Source: Pycnococcus provasolii (taxonomy: Eukaryota > Chlorophyta > Pseudoscourfieldiophyceae > Pseudoscourfieldiales). Taken from it: a stretch of DNA of 64,000 nucleotides. Location of the stretch: the NCBI GenBank assembly GCA_049487715.1, contig CP150548.1, forward strand, positions 1,054,001 through 1,118,000. The letters run 5' to 3'. Under the pieces are notes generated by a model, which saw only the letters and a program-made list of their open reading frames with translations, ran no database searches and was not told the DNA's origin. A program made the position numbers and the translations under genes. How positions within the stretch are numbered: position 1 is the stretch's first letter; each line of letters starts with the position of its first letter. Below are positions 31,349 to 42,225 of this stretch, piece after piece.

Positions 31349-34300
31349 TTACATGCAGCACAGGTGCAGAGGCCGCGAGCTTGGCGAGATGGCACCGCTC
31401 GCGTCGAGCACAATGCTCAAGCCGTCGCGCAGAACGCCAGCAATCAGCGCAAGCTCGTGTCGCGAGCCACGAGACGATGCTAGGCGGCTGAGCCACTCGC
31501 CCTGCTTCCACTGCCGCATGCTGTCGTCCGCGGTGTCCAGCCCAAGGCGGCGTATCGCGTGCATGCCCGAATGGCTCGAGCTATTCACGTGCAATTCGAG
31601 GGGCCATCCCCAGCCTCCGCAAGCCTCCGCAATCTGCACAGTCGCGTGCGACTCCGCCTTATCCGGAGATCCCGGAGACGCGGGCGACGCTCGCCCGTGC
31701 TCAAGCACCGCACCCGCCAACTTCGTCGAAAGGGCACTCATCAGCACGTCCGCGGCGCCGTAGCGGTGCGTCGCAGCCGCGGAGGCTGACGCCGCAGCAT
31801 GCGCCACCGCAATGTCGTTGCCCACTCTTCCCACGTCGCGTGCAGCTAACAAAAAGTGAAGCAGCAACTCCATCGCCGCGTGGCTGCGTGCCCTCGTGCC
31901 ATGCTTGGCCCACTTCTGCAGGCAAACTGCCGCCGTTGGAACGACGCGCTCGTCGCTGACAACCGCAGCTAGGCCCACCGCAAGATCGCGGGATACGTTA
32001 GCGGCATCGTAGTCTGCAGTCACATCCACCGAACCCATAACAAAGATCCGGCGAAGTGCTGATGCCAGGTCGTGGTATCCGCACACCTCCGCGCAAGCCG
32101 CAAGCGCGTCTCGCGCCGCAAGCGCGGCACGCGTTGCCTGCCCACCCCCGAGGTGCACCGCAAGCAGAGCCACGCACAGCGGAACAGCAACGTACGCGAG
32201 ACGTCGTCGCGGACTCGCGCCAAGCATGCGACGCCGAGCATCGTCCTCGCTGCGCGCATTCGGGCCAAGAGCTCGCGAAGTGTTCTCGAGGATCGTGCCG
32301 AGCAGTGCGTAGCCAATGTCGTCGAGGGTAGCCTCCTCGAGAGCCATCGCGTACAGCGCGAGAAACGCGAGCGGGTCCCAACGGTACCCGTGCTCATCCG
32401 GGGGCGTGAGCAACGTCAAGCTTGCGATCGTGGGAAGCTGACCCATCTGCGACGTGAAGCACATCAGGCTCTCCGCCGCCGTCGATGCACATCGAGTCAG
32501 AGCTTCGTGCGCCATTTCCATGCGAATGCGTACTGCATTTTTCGGGAAGTGTCGGTACACCAACAGCTCGGAGCGCAGCAGAGCGAGCGCCGACACGCTG
32601 TCATGGAAAATTGCCACCGAGCTCCACAGCACGTGGCCGTACAGCGCAAGCGCGGCGCCGCCACTGCCCTTGAGGCGTGCAACAATGCCGGCAGCTGCCA
32701 TTAACGCCTCGCATACCTCTGCCATCGCGTCCATCGCGCCGTGGATGCCATCACGCCCGCTCTCGGCGTCGGCGAGGGCAGCTTCCGCGCACCTCAGAAC
32801 CTGCCCCGCGTGGTGGCTCGATGCTCGCGGTTTCAAGGCGGTGTACACGCGCAGACTTTGCTGACGACGTGAGCTGCTTGCGGAGTGGCCAGCCCATCTC
32901 AGCGTCTCGCATGCCCAGCGCTCGCGCAGCGAAGCACGTGCCGCCGCGCTGCTCTGACGCCCATCCACGGATGCCGATGCCGACGACGACGTGTCGCTGC
33001 CGGCTATCGACGACGAAAGCGACATCGAGGGCGACGCTGACGACGCCTCCAGTGCCGCGAGCGCAAGTTCGCACACCTTACGCAGCGCGTCGCCGCCGCT
33101 TCCCCTCGAGGCTGCTGTCGCGGCCATTGCCCGGGCAGCTGCAACGCCGTCCGCGCTCTCTCGCTCGGCGCACGTGAGCAGGCTGAAGTACAGCCGCCGG
33201 CTTGCTACGCGAAGTCGGCTAGCACCGCTGCGCTCTTCGGCAAGCGGCGCATCCGCGCTGGACCAGTGCAGCGAATCCATTCGCTGCATGTCACCGTAGA
33301 TGGTCGCCGCCTGCAGGAGGAGAGGGAGATGCGGCCAGACGATGCTCACGCTCGCCTCAAGGGCCACAACGCCAAGCGTTTCAAGGCTCGCGAGCACCCA
33401 AGCGCTGCTTTCGAAGACGTGGCTGTCCCAGACAGACCAGCAGCCGCATGCAGCGCGCACCAGCGCTCCTGATTTGGCGTTGGGGAATATGCTGCGACGA
33501 TGCATGCGTGCGGGTGAGCTGCTGACCGTCGCCTCCGCCGCGGCTGCCACGGATGCCGACGCGTCTCGGCTGCCATCCGTGCTCGCGTTGTAGTGAATCC
33601 AATGAGCCTCGAGCGTATCTGCCAGCTGATCGACAGATTCCTCAGGACACGCGCGAGACACCAGCAGGAGGCATCGCGTCGCGGCAGCTCCCATCGCCGC
33701 GGTCGACGACACGGATCCATCGCTATTTGCACTGCGCGCGGAGAGTGGCCGACTTTTCGTAAAGCTGCCGGTTGAATAAGCCCCATCTTCGCTGAACAGG
33801 CTCGCGGCATCGTCCATCGAAAGCGTGCGCTGACGCCGCGGTGGGCTTACCAAGTGCTCGTGCGGCGTGCGTGGCGTCGCGCGGCTGCTAAAAGCGGAGC
33901 GCTCCGACGGCGCGCGGCTGCGGTCAAGTGAGCTGCGCTCGCTCATGACATCCGACAGCGATACGTCGTCGTGGTAAATTTCCCCGACATCAGGCAATGT
34001 CCAAGTTTTGCCGTTGCCCATTAGCGGCGTATGGGAGCGCGGCGCGTCAATGTCATCTCCTACGCGATGGAGTTTCATACATCGACGTCGCCACGCGCTC
34101 TCCAGCAGCATGAAGCTTCCGGTACCATCGCTATCGTGCAGACTCTGCTCGAGAAGGTACGAAGCGCAGCAGCGCGCATTTGGCGCCGACGTCAAGGCAA
34201 GCGTCTTCCACAGTCGAGCCACATCGGCTGCCGAGGTTGGAAGTCGCTTGATGGTGGCCCGTAGCATGCTGTGGAGTAGCGAGCGTGATGCGGAGTAGTT

Positions 34301-37300
34301 CTGGTCCGTCGGGAGCGCATCGGAAGAGACAACGATGTCTGCAGACGCTTGCGGCGAATCACGAGCCGTGCGCTGCACTCCAGCACGTCCCGTGGTGGTT
34401 GGACTGTCCCCGAGCTTTGGGCTGTCGGACGGTCGAAAGAGTCCCCGGGTGCCTTGGCCGTGCGCATCCATGCGCGTAGGTGTGGGTGCCTTCAATACGA
34501 CTTGCGAAATCCACGGCAAAAGACGGCGAATGGCAACTCGATGGCAAGCCTCCGAGATTCCCTCGCCAGTTAGGCGCTTGAAAGCTTCCACGCACAGCGC
34601 CACCGTCAGTGGCACGAGTTTTGGCGCGAGACGTTGGCTAACTTTCACCTCCGGATCGAGACTGTCGAGCATCGGGCTTCCTCTCGCATCAAGTTGTGAT
34701 ACCTCCACAACGGATTCGGCGGGCGACGGCACTGCCGTCAAGTCAATCCTTCCGAGATTGCTGGCAAGCTCGACCGATTCATCACCCTCCTGCTCGTCCG
34801 CTGGCTCGGCTGCTTGATCACCGACTTGCACTCCGCCGTAGCCGAACACGCCATCGGCAAGAAGTGTAAGCGCCTCAGGATAGGTTGGAGCGAAGGGGTC
34901 GTCGATGGCTCCCGTCAATTCAAAGCGTCGTCTCGACGAGTTGTGCGCGTCCGACGCACCGATCGAATCGTACAGCAGCACGAGGCACAGCATTCTTGCA
35001 CGCGCGCCGCCGGTTAGCAGTAGTTTGCGGGAGCGCGGTGAGGTCGCCGGCGGTGCAACTTTCGCGCCGGGGGCGAAGCACTGGTCGAGGATGGGAGCCC
35101 ACCGGCATAGCTCATCCACAACCGCATCGCAGAAGCGACGTGCGGCGATGGCGGCGCTGCCAGATTCAACGCTGGAACTGGTGCAGCCGTAGCAACAGTC
35201 GAGCAGAGGCGCGAGAAGAGTCTTGTCACGTTGACACATGTCGCGGATGGAACGTCGCGCGGCAGCCGCGGCATCCCAGAGTGCCGCACCCACCGGTGCC
35301 GTGTCATAGATGAGCGCCCTCGTTAGCGCCACGAAAATCCGGCTGCTGCTAACTCTCTCCTCTGAATCAAGATCTGCGCCGAGCAGCACGCTGACTGCCG
35401 CGGTCAACGCGGGTACCGCGATCGACGCCTGCACCTGCTTCGCGCTTCGCATCGGGTTAGCCTCGGCGCTTGGCCAGCTGTAGAACGTCACACTGGCACC
35501 CACCATGCTTGACATGAGTCCCGCCGGTGTTGGCGCCCTGTGGCGATTGTACACGCGTCGTGGATCGTAGCTCTTTGCTGAGCGCATGCGGCTGCTGGGC
35601 GCAATGCTGACGTCGTCGCGCATATCATCCAGCCTGCTCGTGTGCTCGCTGCCGCTCTCGCTAGAACCGTCATCGACGCTGCTATAAGATGCCGTCACCG
35701 GCGCAGACGCACCAGCCAGCGGGTTTGGCGCGCCCGACACAAATGCATCGGACACCCAAGCGTCGAAGCGGCGGAATAGCCAGCCTCTGAGTGCGTACAT
35801 CCACGGCGGGCCAGTGTCATCATGCGACGTGAGCCACCCACGTGCTGCCATCGCCGACGCGAGAGCGCACAAGCTGACAGCCAAGTGGCTGCAGGAGACT
35901 GCCTCAAGCGTGTCGGCGCAGAGCATGGCGAGCGGGATCGGTTTCCAGCGTCCTACCGTGCCTAGAACCGACGGATCGGAGCCAACGAAGACTTCATTCA
36001 ACCCGGGCGTGGGGATGCTAAGATGCTTGAGACAGATGAACAGACATCTGAAGCAGAGGTCACGTAGCGTCTCCATCTCATCGCTGCTCTCTGGAAGTGC
36101 GACGGCGCGAGATGGATCAATCAGCCTAGCCACGCATCGAATCGTGGCGCGTCCCGGGCCCCCGTTGTTAAGGGCAGTATTTTCAGCCGATGCGAGGGCT
36201 TCAGCCTCACGTTTCGAACGCTTGACCTCTCCATGCTGCCCCAACAAGTCCATGCGACCAGCACGTCGCAGAAGGATGCGGGCGAAGCTCATGCACGAAT
36301 CGAGCTGCATAAGTGCCTTGACAAGCACGGGAATGACCCCTCCGATCCGTGTTGGATGGGTTACGCCAAACGCGTCACATGCCGCGAAGCGCACCATGTT
36401 CGCGTCGAAGGTTTCGCCCTCGATCGAGAGCATCATACGAAGCGGCATGATCCCATTATCCCGAGTGTGCTCGAGGGGAAGTTGCAGCAGCGGGGCCTCG
36501 TCGCCACTCTCGTATTGGTCAGCTGGCGAGTAGGCGTGCACGGTGTACGCCATGGGGAAGGGCAAGCTCATCGCCGCGGCGGACCAGCTGCGCCACAGCT
36601 GCAGGCCAGAATTGGGTCGCAGGGAGCAGAATTGCCGTGAGCAGCGCTGCGAGGCGAGGCGGCACACGGTGGGGCGCAGCGCGGTTGTCTGAGGCAAGAG
36701 GTGGCAGGCAAACAACGTAACCCACTCCTGGGGCGATGCTGTCCTCAGCGCCCTAATCCACTGCGGGCGCTGTGAGTCACCGTCAAGCTCGTCGAAGACG
36801 TCCAGAAGCGGCATGGGCAGCTGCGGGGGCTGAGAATTCCCGTAAGCATCGCCCACATCGAGGAGCGCCACGAAGCTGGCATGCAGGCGCTTTGCCGTTC
36901 GAAGCAGTTCGTATCCCATGCAGCGTTCAAGCGGATGTGGCGAGCACAGCGTGCTAAGGGCTGCCGCCTCCAGCAGCTCGAACGTCACAACGTGTTCCTG
37001 CGTAACGACCGAACCTTCTCCACCGATTCTCGTGGCAAACTTCTGCCAGAGTCGCTCCTGCTTCAGAACGCACGCCCACTCTGCTGCCGCGGCGTGCAGG
37101 AGCACGAGACTTCGCATGCGTGGTGAGCGTGGCAGAACGCATGCTCGCATGAGGCGGTCGAAACGCGCTTGCACGCCGAGCGCTCCAGACAAGGCTGAAA
37201 ATTGAGAGCGCGTGGTTCCGGCGCCGCGATGTTGCGTGGCGGCGGCGATGTCGTACTCGTCGTCTGAGTCGCCGTCGAAGATACTTGACTTCAAGACTCG

Positions 37301-40144
37301 ATCGAGCGGCACTTCTTTGTCTGCTAGAGACGTCACGCCCGCGTCGTGTTGGGTCTCATAGGCGACAACACGAAGCACAAGCTTGCTGCATACCTCGACG
37401 AGTGCGCAATTCGCGGATGGATTCTGCGCGACGACGCGATCCATGCAAGCCACCGCCTCGGCCGCGAGCTGATCCACCGGGCTTCTGTCCGCCTGCTCTA
37501 GAGAAGATGCCGAACCATCCTTGCTAACGGCATACTGTGAGCACAGTGCCAGGCATACGACGGTGCTGAGAAGTCCGCGAACGTTGCTCATCGCGCCTGG
37601 GAGCGATTCGCTCGGAAGGAAAGGCTGGCTACGGAGAAAGTACCTTAGGAAGCGAGCCGCGCTGTCCGCGATATGAGGCTGGGAGGTGGCGTCCATATTC
37701 ATCGGGGGCGCGGCGAATTGCTGCGGCAGTAGAGCCGAATAGCTTGCGTACGCCGTGCTCACACCAGACTGCGATAGCAGGTCAGGCCGGGTCGATCCGG
37801 GATATGCTGCGGCGGGGAACCACCCATGAGCGACAAAGTCGCCACCGACGATGCGCACGCATCGCCGCACGAGGCCTCGCGTGGAAAGACGTAAAGCTGG
37901 CATGGAAGCACTCAGCGTTAAGCACGACGAGACTTCGCTGGACGCACCTTGCGAGTCCACACGCACATTCACAAGGAGCGCCACATCGTCCAGCGTGCGT
38001 CCATCTTCGTTGTCCAGTTGACGCTTGGAGGCGCTGGCAGCTTGCGCCGCGGCACAGGCGCCGCGCAGCCAGCGCGCCTCACACGCTGCGCTGGCGTCAA
38101 ACGCACCCTTCATAGCAAGCGTGTGCCCGCCGCCGTCAACGAGCTGGAGGAATGCGTCGCTGAACGACCCGGGCACGTCGCGATTCATCTCCGCGATGTC
38201 CTGCATCTTCGTGGACACGTCAGGTCCGTAAAGTGGGTCGCAGGAGTGCAGAGCGGCGTGAATCGCAGCACAAAGGCATCGAATGCCAAGGAGCTGCACC
38301 TCGCTCGGGGGTGCAAGGGTGTCTGTGTTCACGCGACACCAGCGCTGGTTCGATGCGCTATCCTCTGCGGCGTCGCCGTTCCCTTCGCCCACACGCAGCA
38401 GCTCGAGCGCCACGGTGCGAACGACAAACGCCACGCCCTCGCGCCGGTTCTGCGCATGGCACGATGCTCCCGCGCACACCGCGCAGAATGTGGTGATCAG
38501 CGCAACAGCGCTCTCGCCCAGCAGCTGCCGCTGCCGCACGCAGCGACATATGCTATCTGCCATCCTGTGCAGGAGAAACAGCTTGTCGCCGCGGTTGAAC
38601 GGGATGTCATTGCTGCTCGTTAGTGGGAACGCGGGATGCCTCGCAAGCACCGCGTGTGCAATCCAGGTCATTGAGCTGATTGCCGCAAGGCGAGCCGCCA
38701 GCGCACCTCCGTCAGCCACCTTGACGGACGGCGGCGAGTTGAGGCCGCCAAGCAGCATTTTGCCCATCTCTATCAGCAGGCTGTCCTCCTTGTGCGTCTC
38801 TCCCGTCTGCGACTGCTGAGCGCGCGTGGTTTCGAGCACGGTGAGAAGCGCAAGCAGAGGGTATCCGATGATCACGTTGCGCGGCTTGATGCCAAGCCAC
38901 GATCGCATGTGCCTCTTCACATCGCGGATCGTTTCGTGCCACTCCTTGGTGGCTGAGCGTGAGCACACGCTCGACGAGTGCGCAGAACTTCCTGATCGGT
39001 CGAAGCTCTCGAGCTTTGCCGCCTGCGCGAGCAGCACCGCGAGAACGCGGCAGAGTCCCATCTCGACAACGCGTGCGGCGGGCGAGAGGCGATTGCTCGC
39101 CACGCCGCGTGCGCTCGAGCCTGGGGCCATTGCGCGAACGAGTGCCGCGGCATTAACAAAGTGGCTGTCCATCAGCAACATCTCAGACTTCTGCGCCTGC
39201 CCTGGAACGAGCTGTAGCTCACGCAGGCCTCGGCACAGGCTGAGCGTTTCCGCGCGCGTTTTGTCCAGTTTCTGGAACCAAGATCCTTCGCCCTCCTGGC
39301 GTGTGCGCGACTCCACTTCGCGCACGGCTCGCTTGATCACCTTGTTGGCGTGCCCTGCTCTGCTGAGCACGGCGAGCGTGGATGCCGCGAGCGCCGCGAG
39401 CTTGTTGTGCTCGTTGCTTTCGAGAAGTGCCAGGCTGGTGCGGTCGAGCGCCATGGGTGGTGGGTCCGCCCCACCTCTTCCGAGTAGCCAGTCGTACGAG
39501 AGCTCCATGAGCCGCGCAACCCACGTGTTGTCAGCAAGCACGCCGTCGTCGCCCACTGACGGCGGCACCTTTTCCGCCGACACGAGCGCGGCGAGAAGGA
39601 TTCCGACGCTCGCCTCCGCGAACACCTTGCCAGCACCGAGCTTGCCTCTCTCCTTCAACTTCACGGACCCGGAGTTCTCCGCCTCCTTGTCGTGCAGCTC
39701 GAACCACTCCGCAAGGTGCTGCCTCGCGACGTGCAGCGGCAGTACTGCAAGCGTCGTGCGCACGCTGATGCGGCCCTTCGCTTGAAGTGCCTGCGACGCG
39801 TCGCTAAGGAAGCGATGCAGCAGCTCGTCGTGCACTGCGGCGAAAGCGACGGTCGTTGTGTCGTTTGTTGACGAAGTTGACGTTTGGTTGTTGCTGAGTC
39901 GTCTCTGCATCGTCGGCTGTGGTGTGGTTGCCGCCGCTGCTCTGCTGTTTGTTTGCGTTTGCGGCCTCGTGGGTGTCGTTTGCGGCGACGCCGACGGCGT
40001 CGTTTGAGGTCGCGCGGGAGACCTCGACCCGAACCCGAGACCAAACGGGGAGCCGCCGCCGAACGGAGGAGGCGGCTGTGGCTCCCCTAGTTTCTGGTCC
40101 GCTTTTGCCGTTGACGACGCCGTGGGCCGTTGCGACGACGACAT
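31349..40144 (-). CDS. FRY: Furry/PAG1/Tao3-type cell morphogenesis protein
   Basis: About 2,931 residues from the ATG at 40144, close to the family's 2,000-3,000. Furry proteins are giant HEAT-repeat scaffolds that act with NDR/LATS kinases and MOB in polarised growth and morphogenesis. Family-like blocks in order: an N-terminal ELLHRFLSDASQAL helix pair, a mid-protein FELLEAAALSTLCSPHPLER with MPLLDVFDELD (the Furry 'LCs----R-la-eiL---' and 'viDvlD' segments), and near the C-terminus SSRRQQSLRVYTALKPRASS, matching 'cRsfQiyRaLrP' of the C-terminal domain, then an alternating helical region to the end. Ser/Pro-rich linkers separate helical blocks. The first 65 residues are low-complexity. There are no frame breaks over 8.8 kb. 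The subfamily call rests on these blocks and size. Confidence 0.7.
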   Translation of the reverse strand: MSSSQRPTASSTAKADQKLGEPQPPPPFGGGSPFGLGFGSRSPARPQTTPSASPQTTPTRPQTQTNSRAAAATTPQPTMQRRLSNNQTSTSSTNDTTTVAFAAVHDELLHRFLSDASQALQAKGRISVRTTLAVLPLHVARQHLAEWFELHDKEAENSGSVKLKERGKLGAGKVFAEASVGILLAALVSAEKVPPSVGDDGVLADNTWVARLMELSYDWLLGRGGADPPPMALDRTSLALLESNEHNKLAALAASTLAVLSRAGHANKVIKRAVREVESRTRQEGEGSWFQKLDKTRAETLSLCRGLRELQLVPGQAQKSEMLLMDSHFVNAAALVRAMAPGSSARGVASNRLSPAARVVEMGLCRVLAVLLAQAAKLESFDRSGSSAHSSSVCSRSATKEWHETIRDVKRHMRSWLGIKPRNVIIGYPLLALLTVLETTRAQQSQTGETHKEDSLLIEMGKMLLGGLNSPPSVKVADGGALAARLAAISSMTWIAHAVLARHPAFPLTSSNDIPFNRGDKLFLLHRMADSICRCVRQRQLLGESAVALITTFCAVCAGASCHAQNRREGVAFVVRTVALELLRVGEGNGDAAEDSASNQRWCRVNTDTLAPPSEVQLLGIRCLCAAIHAALHSCDPLYGPDVSTKMQDIAEMNRDVPGSFSDAFLQLVDGGGHTLAMKGAFDASAACEARWLRGACAAAQAASASKRQLDNEDGRTLDDVALLVNVRVDSQGASSEVSSCLTLSASMPALRLSTRGLVRRCVRIVGGDFVAHGWFPAAAYPGSTRPDLLSQSGVSTAYASYSALLPQQFAAPPMNMDATSQPHIADSAARFLRYFLRSQPFLPSESLPGAMSNVRGLLSTVVCLALCSQYAVSKDGSASSLEQADRSPVDQLAAEAVACMDRVVAQNPSANCALVEVCSKLVLRVVAYETQHDAGVTSLADKEVPLDRVLKSSIFDGDSDDEYDIAAATQHRGAGTTRSQFSALSGALGVQARFDRLMRACVLPRSPRMRSLVLLHAAAAEWACVLKQERLWQKFATRIGGEGSVVTQEHVVTFELLEAAALSTLCSPHPLERCMGYELLRTAKRLHASFVALLDVGDAYGNSQPPQLPMPLLDVFDELDGDSQRPQWIRALRTASPQEWVTLFACHLLPQTTALRPTVCRLASQRCSRQFCSLRPNSGLQLWRSWSAAAMSLPFPMAYTVHAYSPADQYESGDEAPLLQLPLEHTRDNGIMPLRMMLSIEGETFDANMVRFAACDAFGVTHPTRIGGVIPVLVKALMQLDSCMSFARILLRRAGRMDLLGQHGEVKRSKREAEALASAENTALNNGGPGRATIRCVARLIDPSRAVALPESSDEMETLRDLCFRCLFICLKHLSIPTPGLNEVFVGSDPSVLGTVGRWKPIPLAMLCADTLEAVSCSHLAVSLCALASAMAARGWLTSHDDTGPPWMYALRGWLFRRFDAWVSDAFVSGAPNPLAGASAPVTASYSSVDDGSSESGSEHTSRLDDMRDDVSIAPSSRMRSAKSYDPRRVYNRHRAPTPAGLMSSMVGASVTFYSWPSAEANPMRSAKQVQASIAVPALTAAVSVLLGADLDSEERVSSSRIFVALTRALIYDTAPVGAALWDAAAAARRSIRDMCQRDKTLLAPLLDCCYGCTSSSVESGSAAIAARRFCDAVVDELCRWAPILDQCFAPGAKVAPPATSPRSRKLLLTGGARARMLCLVLLYDSIGASDAHNSSRRRFELTGAIDDPFAPTYPEALTLLADGVFGYGGVQVGDQAAEPADEQEGDESVELASNLGRIDLTAVPSPAESVVEVSQLDARGSPMLDSLDPEVKVSQRLAPKLVPLTVALCVEAFKRLTGEGISEACHRVAIRRLLPWISQVVLKAPTPTRMDAHGQGTRGLFRPSDSPKLGDSPTTTGRAGVQRTARDSPQASADIVVSSDALPTDQNYSASRSLLHSMLRATIKRLPTSAADVARLWKTLALTSAPNARCCASYLLEQSLHDSDGTGSFMLLESAWRRRCMKLHRVGDDIDAPRSHTPLMGNGKTWTLPDVGEIYHDDVSLSDVMSERSSLDRSRAPSERSAFSSRATPRTPHEHLVSPPRRQRTLSMDDAASLFSEDGAYSTGSFTKSRPLSARSANSDGSVSSTAAMGAAATRCLLLVSRACPEESVDQLADTLEAHWIHYNASTDGSRDASASVAAAAEATVSSSPARMHRRSIFPNAKSGALVRAACGCWSVWDSHVFESSAWVLASLETLGVVALEASVSIVWPHLPLLLQAATIYGDMQRMDSLHWSSADAPLAEERSGASRLRVASRRLYFSLLTCAERESADGVAAARAMAATAASRGSGGDALRKVCELALAALEASSASPSMSLSSSIAGSDTSSSASASVDGRQSSAAARASLRERWACETLRWAGHSASSSRRQQSLRVYTALKPRASSHHAGQVLRCAEAALADAESGRDGIHGAMDAMAEVCEALMAAAGIVARLKGSGGAALALYGHVLWSSVAIFHDSVSALALLRSELLVYRHFPKNAVRIRMEMAHEALTRCASTAAESLMCFTSQMGQLPTIASLTLLTPPDEHGYRWDPLAFLALYAMALEEATLDDIGYALLGTILENTSRALGPNARSEDDARRRMLGASPRRRLAYVAVPLCVALLAVHLGGGQATRAALAARDALAACAEVCGYHDLASALRRIFVMGSVDVTADYDAANVSRDLAVGLAAVVSDERVVPTAAVCLQKWAKHGTRARSHAAMELLLHFLLAARDVGRVGNDIAVAHAAASASAAATHRYGAADVLMSALSTKLAGAVLEHGRASPASPGSPDKAESHATVQIAEACGGWGWPLELHVNSSSHSGMHAIRRLGLDTADDSMRQWKQGEWLSRLASSRGSRHELALIAGVLRDGLSIVLDASGAISPSSRPLHLCCM

Positions 40145-40779
40145 CAGAGCTTTGACTCGTGATGGCCAGCGAGGTTTGAGAGGGGCAGGATTTGCGCAGG
40201 AGCCGGGTTGGGGCCCACTCCTGGTGGGAGGGGAGGGGGAGAGCGGCAAAAGGCGCGTAAAGAATTACCCGGGCGTTTTGGAGGAGCTTCGTTGAGCTTC
40301 GAAAGAAAAGGCTGGATCACATCACACCGAAAGTGGAAAGTTGAAATGACATATGTGCCATTCACCTAAGGGGAACCGGCCCATTTCACAAATTTGCCTT
40401 GATCACGTGATATTATTAGTGATGATCGCCCTCTCCCTAAACTTTAGACTAATAAAATGCCGGCCTCTCGAGAGATTTTAAAATATTGACCAGACTCTGT
40501 CTGTGGGATGCGGAATTACCATCTTATACCACTATTAACTATTGCCGGTCTTTTTCAGTTTTTCGCGGGCCCCTCCCTTGGCCCTTGCACTCTTGCAGCT
40601 GTGGTGTTCTACCACAAGGTGGTAAGGAAGGTGGTTATTTTCAGATGGTGTATGTATGGGACCATGGGAAATGCGACTTCGACTGGGCCAGCAGGCAGCA
40701 GGGTTGGCCACCTCACCTGTCTGCCTGTGTAATGTGTTGTGTTGGCCAACAGGGTTTCGTGTGATCGATTATTATTCGG
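40145..40779. other. Intergenic, promoter side of the Furry gene
   Basis: No gene is recognised. One ATCACGTGAT palindrome occurs at about 40393-40402, the same motif as the cluster at 18.6 kb. A short inverted repeat with the segment near 41.87 kb begins at about 40780. Confidence 0.3.
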
Positions 40780-40781
40780 GG

Positions 40782-41890
40782 TTCAAGCAGAGGGGGGCTG
40801 GACGGATTCGGGGAGGGTTTTCCCCGAGCTCCCCTCCTGACACAGCCCCCACACAGTTTGAGTGGAGATGGGCGCCTATGGCGCCGCGTTGACTCCGCCA
40901 TGCGCGATGGCCACGTGCTCGCCGAGACGCTTGTGGTGCGCATCGCGATGCGTCGCCACCTGACGAAGCACACACATCTCCTCGTCCATAGATCGAATCG
41001 GCTTTTTTTGACACCCTTGCTGCCCGTGAGGCGGTGACTGCCCTATCGTCTCGAATACTGTGCGTGTGGTTGCACTCACACCGTGCTTGGTGCGCGATGA
41101 TTGAGCTTGCGTAGGCAGCAAGACATGGTCCCCGTCGGCTAGACATTCTGCGATGAGTTCGTCGAGCTGCTTCACTTCAAGACTCGTCAGCTTCGCGATG
41201 GCATCGTTTGCCTTCTTCAGCAACACCGCATGTGACGTCGTCGAGGCTACCTCGTCCAACGCCGACCTCGCGAGGGCGTCAATTACGATTCCATGCTTTT
41301 GCCACGCGTCAGTGAATTCGCCGTCGAAAGACAGCATCTTCACACGTTTCGCATTGTTTGCCTGGAGCGAATCCGCGACTCGCTTCACCTCCAGAACAGC
41401 ATCATGCACGTCGTCCGGCTTGCGACACGGCCGAGGCTGTCTGGTAAGCTCGCCGGCAAGACCTCTCGCAACTGGCACAAAGTAGCCTCCCAACGGCGAA
41501 CACCACGCCGTCAAAGGCGAGCGCTTCGATGAGCGACGTTGCTGACGTCGTGATCCTCGCCCATGCGCGGCCTAACGTCCCAAGGGGTCGTCGACGCCCG
41601 CACCTGACGCACGCGTTGCTCGCCATGGCTCAACCGGGCACAATGCTCCACGTGCGCCTCGAGATGACGACTGGAGATGCCGAACGACGGACGACGGACG
41701 ACGAACGACGGACGACGAACGATGAACGACGAACGACAGGAAGGACGCGAGAATGAAGGAAGGAAAGGGAAAAAACAGACTACTGTTGCTGTTTAGTCGG
41801 CGGGGAGCCGAGCGAGACGACCCGAGCCGAGCCAGAACTGATTCACATATTCGGGGTCCCTCCCGTCCAGCCCCCCTCTGGTTCAAGCTC
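40782..41890. mobile_element. Possible element bounded by short inverted repeats
   Basis: GTTCAAGCAGAGGGGGGCTG, continuing GACGG (about 40782-40806), recurs as an imperfect reverse complement at about 41867-41891 with two or three mismatches over 24 bases. The two copies enclose the hypothetical gene at 40876-41626. No target-site duplication or transposase is seen, so this could equally be a chance or promoter-type repeat. Confidence 0.35.
40876..41626 (-). CDS. Hypothetical protein, possibly frameshifted
   Basis: Two overlapping frames appear to form one gene. The upstream one starts at the ATG at 41626 (MASNACVRCGRRRPLGTLGR, with a CxxC pair) and runs to LIEALAFDGVVFAV. The downstream one has no ATG of its own and continues GGYFVPVARGLAGELTRQ into a helical region (HDAVLEVKRVADSLQ, VKQLDELIAECLADGD), ending at 40876. 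Joining needs a one-base shift near 41489 at a GGG. About 250 residues, soluble. No family is recognised. It lies between the short inverted repeats noted separately. Confidence 0.4.
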
Positions 41891-42225
41891 GCAAAAAGCA
41901 TTTTCTTTGGGGGAGTTCGGCAAGTCAATAATTTCTGAGGTTTTTCGACCTGGTTTTCTCCCCCGAGTCAGTCCCCAGTCCGCGGGTCTGAGGGCGAGGG
42001 TGGGTTCCGGACTGTTTCTCTCTCTCTCGACAAAAGCAAACGAAACAGACTGACAGCTCACAACAGCTCACGGCCAATAAGTAATTTTCAGCCAGCCTTA
42101 CTCTATTATTTATTTATTTTCAGCTTCAGGATATCAGTCAGCATCATAGGGGATACCTTTCGTCGTCGTCGTCGTCGTCGTCATCGTCGTCGTCGTCCTA
42201 CCTGCCTACCTGCCTGCCTGAGTCC
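41627..42225. other. Intergenic with simple repeats
   Basis: 41687-41745 holds a degenerate tandem of ACGACGG/ACGACGA. 42158-42199 holds a CGT trinucleotide run. The region otherwise holds the probable promoter of the glycosyltransferase gene. No gene is seen. Confidence 0.4.
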
